Positions 5,841 to 9,822 of a DNA stretch of 9,822 nucleotides are shown in pieces. The stretch lies in the NCBI GenBank assembly GCA_900541195.1, contig UQIY01000060.1, positions 1 to 9,822 of the forward strand, written 5' to 3'. Each line of letters starts with the position of its first letter. The first letter of the stretch is position 1. The notes under the pieces were generated by a model. That model worked only from the letters and a program-made list of their open reading frames with translations. It made no database searches and was not told where the DNA came from. The DNA is from an uncultured Collinsella sp. (GTDB taxonomy: Bacteria > Actinomycetota > Coriobacteriia > Coriobacteriales > Coriobacteriaceae). Position numbers and translations under genes: made by a program.

Positions 5841-6790
5841 TGGTTAACGAGAAGAAGGTCGCTATTGTCGGCTGCGGTTTCGTCGGTTCGTCTTCGGCGT
5901 TCGCGCTGATGCAGAGTGGTCTGTTCTCCGAGATGGTTCTCATCGACGTGGACAAGAACCGCGCTGAGGGTGAGGCTCTGGATATTGCGCACGGCATGAC
6001 GTTTGCCGAGCCGATGAAGATCTACGCTGGCGATTATTCCGATGTCGCCGACGCCGCCATGATCGTCGTCACCGCTGGCGCTGCCCAGAAGCCCGGCGAG
6101 ACCCGCCTGGACCTGGTCAACAAGAACGTTAACATCTTTAAGTCCATTATCCCCGAGATTAAGAAGTCTGGCTTCGACGGCATTCTGCTCATCGTCTCCA
6201 ACCCGGTCGACGTTCTGACCTACGCCGCCATCAAGATGTCCGGCCTGCCCGAGGGCCATGTCATCGGCTCCGGTACCGTGCTCGACACCGGCCGTCTGCA
6301 GCAGATGCTCGGCGCTCACGTCGAGGTTGACCCGCGCGACGTTCAGGCTTATGTCATGGGTGAGCACGGCGACTCCGAGTTTGTCGCTTGGTCCAGCGCC
6401 CAGGTTGCCGGCGTGCCGCTGAACACCTTCTGCGAGCTTCACGGTCATCTGGAGCATGAGGCTGCCGAGAAGCGCATCGCCGAGGACGTCAAGAACTCCG
6501 CCTACACCATCATCGAGAAGAAGCACGCCACCTACTACGGCGTCGCCATGGCCGTTAAGCGCATCTGCACTGCCGTCATGCGCGATGAGCAGACCGTTCT
6601 GCCCGTTTCCTCGCTCATGGTGGGCGAGTATGGCCTGTCCGATCTTGCCATCTCCATGCCGACGGTCGTTGGCCGCGACGGCGTTGTCTGCCGCGTCCCC
6701 GTGCCGCTGAACGATGGCGAGCAGCATGAGCTCACCGCCTCTGCAAAGGCCCTCAAGGACATCATCGACAGCGTCGACTTCTCCTGCTAA
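5840..6790 (+). CDS. ldh: L-lactate dehydrogenase
   Basis: 316 residues, the usual length. Reduces pyruvate to L-lactate with NADH, regenerating NAD+ in fermentation in the cytoplasm. Visible motifs: the dinucleotide site GCGFVG (11-16), NAD-selective Asp36 (VLIDVDKN), the mobile loop AAQKPGETRLDLV with Gln83 (the residue that favours pyruvate over oxaloacetate, so LDH rather than malate dehydrogenase) and Arg89, SNPVDVLTY (120-128), Asp149 and Arg152, and catalytic His176 in MGEHGDSEF. The residues that bind the activator fructose-1,6-bisphosphate in bacillary LDHs (Arg173 and His188, classical numbering) are both glutamine here (Gln154, Gln169), so allosteric activation by it is doubtful. 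GGGAG (5829-5833) is six bases before the ATG. All 17 lysine codons are AAG, a sign of strong expression. A terminator follows. Confidence 0.96.
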   Translation: MVNEKKVAIVGCGFVGSSSAFALMQSGLFSEMVLIDVDKNRAEGEALDIAHGMTFAEPMKIYAGDYSDVADAAMIVVTAGAAQKPGETRLDLVNKNVNIFKSIIPEIKKSGFDGILLIVSNPVDVLTYAAIKMSGLPEGHVIGSGTVLDTGRLQQMLGAHVEVDPRDVQAYVMGEHGDSEFVAWSSAQVAGVPLNTFCELHGHLEHEAAEKRIAEDVKNSAYTIIEKKHATYYGVAMAVKRICTAVMRDEQTVLPVSSLMVGEYGLSDLAISMPTVVGRDGVVCRVPVPLNDGEQHELTASAKALKDIIDSVDFSC

Positions 6791-6821
6791 ATCAAGCTTG
6801 CTAGAGCAAAAAGTTACAATG

Positions 6822-6857
6822 AAGGCGTCCGGGTCCACACGGCCCGGGCGCCTTTTT
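6822..6857 (+). terminator. ldh terminator
   Basis: AGGCGTCCGGG (6823-6833) pairs with CCCGGGCGCCT (6843-6853) with one wobble around a 9-base loop, and the stem runs into five T (6853-6857). It begins 32 bases after the ldh stop. The T-run merges into the first copy of a palindromic repeat, and the next gene starts only 48 bases later. Confidence 0.85.
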
Positions 6858-6887
6858 GGTGCAAGGTAACCTGACCCCAATGCACCA
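6857..6887 (+). repeat. 31-base palindromic repeat, copy 1
   Basis: TGGTGCA (6857-6863) and TGCACCA (6881-6887) form perfect 7-bp arms around a 17-base centre containing AACCTGACCCCAA. The same element, 26 of 31 identical and in the same orientation, lies just past the hydrolase gene at 8070-8100. It looks like a short dispersed intergenic element; it sits between the ldh terminator and the hydrolase SD. Confidence 0.75.
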
Positions 6888-6904
6888 TAGTTGATGGGAG
6901 GGCC

Positions 6905-8065
6905 ATGTCGGATTCGCCTAATTTTTTGACCTATGCCCAGACGGCGTTTGATCCGTTTGAGGAGAGGCCGTTCTGCGCGGTGGATAGCCTCGTCTTTGCG
7001 TGGTTGTCCTATTTGCGTTTGCCGGGTGATATGGCGGAGCTGACGAACTGGCAGGGCCTAGACGTACGCGAGCTGCTGCGTGCCGAGTGCTACCGGGACA
7101 TGATTGACGACTTGTGGGATCCAGAGGGGAGCAGGGCCTTGTTGGAGGCCGTGGCAGCAAGCCCTCGCTACCGTGGCGTGCACGTTTGCGGCTATCGTGC
7201 CGTGAGCGATGTGGTGGCGACAGAGCAGTTTGCAGCCATGGCGTTCCGGTTTCCGGCGGGGTTTAGCTATCTTTCCTTCCGGGGGACCGACAGCACGATT
7301 GTGGGCTGGAAAGAGGACTTTAACATGGCGTTCCGGTATCCTGTGCCGGCCCAGGAATCCGCGGCGCGTTATGTGGACGAGGCGGCGGATGCGATTGACG
7401 GGCCGCTTTTGTGCGGAGGTCATTCCAAGGGTGGAAACCTTGCGGTGTACGGTGCGGCGATGTGCTCAAGCGGTGCTCGCAACCGGATTGAGCTGGTCTT
7501 CTCCCACGATGGCCCTGGCTTTGTCGAGGAGTTTCTGAACGGAGACGCCTTTGCGAGCCTTTCTGGTCGTATTGATAAAACCCTGCCCCAGTCTTCGATC
7601 TTCGGCATGATGTTCGAGACGCAAGAGGACTACGCTATCGTCGAAAGCACCGAGTTTAGCCTGCTGCAACACAATCCCTTTAGCTGGGTGGTCGACGGCT
7701 GCGATTTTGTGTATTGCGAACGCCTGTCTGCTGGCGCGCGATATGTTGATGGCTCTATTCGCGAGATGCTGCTTGCAGTGTCACCTGGCGAGCGCGAGCG
7801 TTTTGTAGATGCGTTGTTCTCCGTGTTTGAGGCTACGGGCGCCGAACGTTTTGCGGATATCGCCGGGAACATGCGCGAGAACCTGCCTGTGATGCTCCGG
7901 GCCGCCCAAGGCTTTGACAAGGATACGCGCCATTTTGTTTCGCAGACCATCGCGGCAATTCTTAGATGTGCATTGCTGCCCAAACGCCCTCAGATCGACA
8001 TGTCCGCTGCCGGTAAGAGCCTGGCAGAACAACTCGAGGCCTGGCAGTCCGAGCTCCTGCGTTAA
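6905..8065 (+). CDS. DUF2974/Mbeg1-like alpha/beta-hydrolase (putative lipase/esterase)
   Basis: 386 residues. The protein resembles the Mbeg1-like (DUF2974) family, predicted lipases found widely in gut Firmicutes and Actinobacteria. A strand-and-oxyanion region SYLSFRGTDSTIVGWKEDFN (121-140) precedes the nucleophile elbow GGHSKGGNLA (171-180), where Ser174 is the likely nucleophile in a GxSxG motif. Asp202 (FSHDGPGF) and His256 (LLQHNPFSWVV) are good candidates for the rest of the triad. The C-terminal third (about 280-386) is helical and poorly characterised. No signal peptide or membrane helix is seen, so the enzyme is probably cytoplasmic; the substrate is unknown. ATG at 6905 follows GGAGG (6897-6901) with an unusually short 3-base gap, and no better start exists nearby. 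Codon use is less biased than in ldh (more TTT, CGG, GGG, mixed lysine codons). It is flanked by two copies of a 31-base repeat. Confidence 0.85.
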   Translation: MSDSPNFLTYAQTAFDPFEERPFCAVDSLVFAWLSYLRLPGDMAELTNWQGLDVRELLRAECYRDMIDDLWDPEGSRALLEAVAASPRYRGVHVCGYRAVSDVVATEQFAAMAFRFPAGFSYLSFRGTDSTIVGWKEDFNMAFRYPVPAQESAARYVDEAADAIDGPLLCGGHSKGGNLAVYGAAMCSSGARNRIELVFSHDGPGFVEEFLNGDAFASLSGRIDKTLPQSSIFGMMFETQEDYAIVESTEFSLLQHNPFSWVVDGCDFVYCERLSAGARYVDGSIREMLLAVSPGERERFVDALFSVFEATGAERFADIAGNMRENLPVMLRAAQGFDKDTRHFVSQTIAAILRCALLPKRPQIDMSAAGKSLAEQLEAWQSELLR

Positions 8066-8069
8066 CCAT

Positions 8070-8100
8070 TGGTGCAGAGAAACCTGGCCCCAATGCAGCA
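8070..8100 (+). repeat. 31-base palindromic repeat, copy 2
   Basis: TGGTGCA (8070-8076), a 17-base centre containing AACCTGGCCCCAA, then TGCAGCA (8094-8100). It matches copy 1 at 26 of 31 positions. The arms have one mismatch, which weakens the hairpin. It begins five bases after the hydrolase stop and may also serve as its 3' hairpin, as no other terminator is seen before the next gene. Confidence 0.75.
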
Positions 8101-8132
8101 ATCTTCGATGCGCTTGGGGCGGGCTCGACCGC

Positions 8133-8138
8133 TATACT
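8133..8138 (+). promoter_or_regulatory. Probable -10 element for the NA37-family gene
   Basis: TATACT matches TATAAT in five of six positions, 39-44 bases upstream of the chosen start. No convincing -35 is seen at 16-18 bases; TTGGGG (8114-8119) is 13 bases away. Confidence 0.4.
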
Positions 8139-8176
8139 GGTTCGTGCCGAAATCGATCTAGAACGGAATGCCGTAT

Positions 8177-9184
8177 ATGAAAATCAATCACGCGATTCTG
8201 CATATCCTGGACTTTGACTCTGCCGTTAACGTTATGAGCCAGCGCGAGCTCGATATCGAAAGCCGTACCGTGCGCAACTTCGTGACCACGCATCTGCGCC
8301 GCGCACGAACCTCGGCCGACAATAAACGTGCCACGTTTGCCGAGAACTCTGCGTTTGGCGGCGAGCTCAAGGGCTATTTCTTTGGCGAGCGCGAGTTCGT
8401 GGACCTGTCGCAGCAGATTGCGGAGTTTATCTCCTCCGAGCTCACCAAAGCCGAGAAAGCCGAGTCCACCGACGTGCTCGTGGCCGATTTTGACGACGAT
8501 GAGGATGCCCGCTGGTTTGCCGTGATGCTGTTGGGCTCCAAGCAGGCTTTTATGCACGAAGTGGGCCGCGAGGAGGGGGAGGTGCGCAATGACATCGCGC
8601 GCCACTACGCTATTCTGCCAAACCCCTCGCAAAAGGTGCCAAGCTATGCCATCGTGCGCGCGAGCACCATGGAGATCGGCTACGTGGACAAGAAGCGCAA
8701 GATTGCCGGCGAGGACCGTATGCTTATCCCCGATGGCCTGCTGCAGTGCGACACGGGTGTATCGGGCAAGGAGGTCATCGACACCGTGACGCGTGTGGTC
8801 GAGGAAGTCGCCGAGGAGCATGGTGCCAATACGGCCGTGGCACTCGCCAAGGTTAAGGCTGCCGTTGCCGAGAAGGTTGAGGATGACGAGGAGCTGCCGC
8901 CTTGGGATATCGTCGATGAGGTCTTTGAGGACGAACCGGTCATCAAGGAAAGCGTGCGCGCGGCACTGACCGAGGAGAAGGTTCCCGAGCACGTTCCCGT
9001 GGAGCGCAAGCAGGTCGAGCGCGCTGCCGTGCGCAATCACAAGATCCGTACCGACACGGGTATCGAAATCAGCTTCCCGGCCGAGATGGGTTCGAATTCC
9101 GAGTACATCGAGTTCGTCAACGAGCCCAACGGCCTCATCTCCATCGAGCTGAAGAACATCGGCAGCATCGAGAACAAGAGCTGA
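8177..9184 (+). CDS. Nucleoid-associated protein, NA37 (YejK/NdpA) family
   Basis: 335 residues, matching the ~37 kDa family in size. The N-terminal MKINHAILHILDFDSAVNVM is characteristic. The region 63-145 (ELKGYFFGEREF, then VLVADFDDDEDARWFAVMLL, then the DIARHYAILPNPSQKVPSYA segment to about 158) and the C-terminal NSEYIEFVNEPNGLISIELK (307-326) fit the family fold. A strongly acidic segment (231-253) lies in the second half. E. coli YejK is found with the nucleoid, but the molecular role is not settled, and in this organism DNA binding is only inferred from family. The start is uncertain: ATG at 8177 gives the typical N-terminus, ATG at 8168 adds Met-Pro-Tyr; neither has a strong SD, CGGA (8164-8167) being the best. 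No key piece is missing. It appears to be transcribed alone and is convergent with the PTS gene. Confidence 0.9.
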   Translation: MKINHAILHILDFDSAVNVMSQRELDIESRTVRNFVTTHLRRARTSADNKRATFAENSAFGGELKGYFFGEREFVDLSQQIAEFISSELTKAEKAESTDVLVADFDDDEDARWFAVMLLGSKQAFMHEVGREEGEVRNDIARHYAILPNPSQKVPSYAIVRASTMEIGYVDKKRKIAGEDRMLIPDGLLQCDTGVSGKEVIDTVTRVVEEVAEEHGANTAVALAKVKAAVAEKVEDDEELPPWDIVDEVFEDEPVIKESVRAALTEEKVPEHVPVERKQVERAAVRNHKIRTDTGIEISFPAEMGSNSEYIEFVNEPNGLISIELKNIGSIENKS

Positions 9185-9208
9185 TCGTCTAAGGCGAAAG
9201 GTTGCCAA

Positions 9209-9250
9209 ACGGCCCGGAAGGCGTAACGAACGTACTGCCTTCCGGGCCGT
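9209..9250. terminator. Bidirectional hairpin between convergent genes
   Basis: ACGGCCCGGAAGGC (9209-9222) and GCCTTCCGGGCCGT (9237-9250) form a perfect 14-bp stem around a 14-base loop that can itself fold. It lies 24 bases after the NA37-family stop and 47 bases beyond the stop of the convergent PTS gene, so it probably serves both. The T-runs are weak on both sides (GTTTGG on the minus strand, none on the plus strand). Confidence 0.75.
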
Positions 9251-9297
9251 ATGCGTGCCCGGTTCTTGCTGAAACGGGACGTTAGATGCGGAGCGGA

Positions 9298-9772
9298 TTA
9301 CTTTACGAGCATGAGTGCATCACCGACCTTGACGAGCGGGCGTCCGCCAAGCAGTGTGTTGGAGGAGCCCACGAGGTCGATGGACTCGAGCTCATCGGGG
9401 TTGCTCACCACGCAGGTGACCACGTCATCGCAGCCCGCGGCCTTGATTGCCTCTTGATCGAAGGACAAGATCGGCTGCCCGGCAACGACGATATCGCCCG
9501 CCTCGACATAGCGGATGAAGCCCTTGCCGTCCATGTTGACGGTGTCCAGTCCAATGTGGACGAGGATCTTGGCACCTCCCTCGGTGAGCATGCCGATGGC
9601 GTGGTTGGTGACGGTGACCGCGTCAATGCGGCCGTTTGCAGGTGCGTACACGACGTTGCCAACGGGCAGGATGCCGTAGCCCTTACCGAGTAGCCCCTGG
9701 GCGATGGCTTCGTCGTCGATCTCCTTTTGGCTCACGAGCATACCCGAGATGGGCGCATACACGGTGTCGCCG
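9298..9772 (-). CDS. PTS glucose-family EIIA domain (5' truncated)
   Basis: 157 residues are visible from the contig edge to TAA at 9300-9298. EIIA-Glc-type domains take phosphate from HPr and pass it to EIIB for sugar uptake. Motifs: VYAPISGMLVSQKEI near the start, VVYAPANGRIDAVTVTNHAIG with the first active-site histidine (His57 of the fragment), and ILVHIGLDTVNMDGKGF with the phosphorylated histidine (His72), then AGDIVVAGQPILSFD. E. coli Crr is 169 residues, so either only about ten residues are missing from a stand-alone EIIA, or this is the C-terminal domain of a larger EIICBA permease; the contig cannot tell. The usual Asp-x-Val-Phe stretch after the first strand is DEAIA here. The apparent start MCIRDS upstream is adapter translated in frame, not protein. 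Confidence 0.93.
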
Positions 9773-9822
9773 CTGTCTCTTATACACATCTGACGCTGCC
9801 GACGAACTCTAGGGTGTAGATC
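9773..9822 (-). other. Illumina Nextera i5-side adapter (not genomic)
   Basis: Bases 9773-9791 are the reverse complement of the Tn5 mosaic end (CTGTCTCTTATACACATCT). Bases 9792-9805 (GACGCTGCCGACGA) are the read-1 Nextera adapter. Bases 9806-9813 (ACTCTAGG) are in the i5 index position; the reverse, CCTAGAGT, is what I recall as index S516. GTGTAGATC is the start of the P5 flow-cell sequence. Genome ends at 9772. Confidence 0.98.

Noticed and set aside
6819..6869. 16-codon ORF reading through the ldh terminator
   Set aside because: It has no SD and no overlap with the hydrolase start; the small frame is expected from a GC stem followed by T.
5837..6880. 347-codon open frame on the minus strand, opposite ldh
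   Set aside because: Antisense shadow of a highly codon-biased gene; Asp/Gly/Val-rich product without motifs.
8132..9208. 358-codon open frame on the minus strand, opposite the NA37-family gene
   Set aside because: Antisense shadow; the plus-strand product matches a known family end to end.
1..9822. CRISPR array, tRNA, rRNA, insertion sequence, toxin-antitoxin or phage defence cassette
   Set aside because: I looked for regular spaced repeats, tRNA-like T-arm sequences, transposase motifs and small paired genes and saw none; the gene content is ordinary chromosomal.

Overview
The window looks like a short-read contig from a Coriobacteriia actinobacterium, most likely Collinsella or a close relative. 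The grounds are GC-rich codon use, the gene set and the style of the proteins; this is recognition from memory, not a search result. Both termini are sequencing adapter, not genome: bases 1-49 are an Illumina Nextera i7-side adapter and bases 9773-9822 an i5-side adapter. Only 50-9772 is biological, and the genes at both ends are truncated by the contig edge.

Layout, left to right: (1) a minus-strand partial gene for an unknown protein with a compact N-terminal domain and a long Pro/Ala/Glu-rich tail (50-1070); (2) a minus-strand gene for an unknown membrane protein with a Ser/Thr/Asn/Gln-rich tail (1211-2173), separated from the first by a perfect 12-bp hairpin; (3) a divergent promoter region; (4) four plus-strand genes of ordinary metabolism or unknown physiology: nadE (glutamine-dependent NAD+ synthetase), a PLP-dependent class I/II aminotransferase, ldh (L-lactate dehydrogenase) and a DUF2974/Mbeg1-like alpha/beta-hydrolase; (5) a plus-strand nucleoid-associated protein of the NA37 (YejK/NdpA) family; (6) a convergent minus-strand PTS glucose-family EIIA domain, cut by the contig end.

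The metabolic genes fit a fermentative gut anaerobe: NAD synthesis, lactate dehydrogenase to reoxidise NADH, and PTS sugar uptake. They do not form a tight operon; each has its own start signals and hairpins. The most unusual structure is between the genes. The aminotransferase, ldh and the hydrolase each begin 18-48 bases behind a strong terminator-type hairpin with a T-run, which leaves little or no room for a promoter, so their transcripts probably have to cross the hairpin. In the ldh leader a 24-codon ORF reads through the hairpin and ends in a TAATG overlap with the ldh start. The hydrolase gene is flanked by two copies of a 31-base imperfect palindromic repeat. I see no CRISPR array, tRNA, rRNA, insertion sequence or defence cassette.
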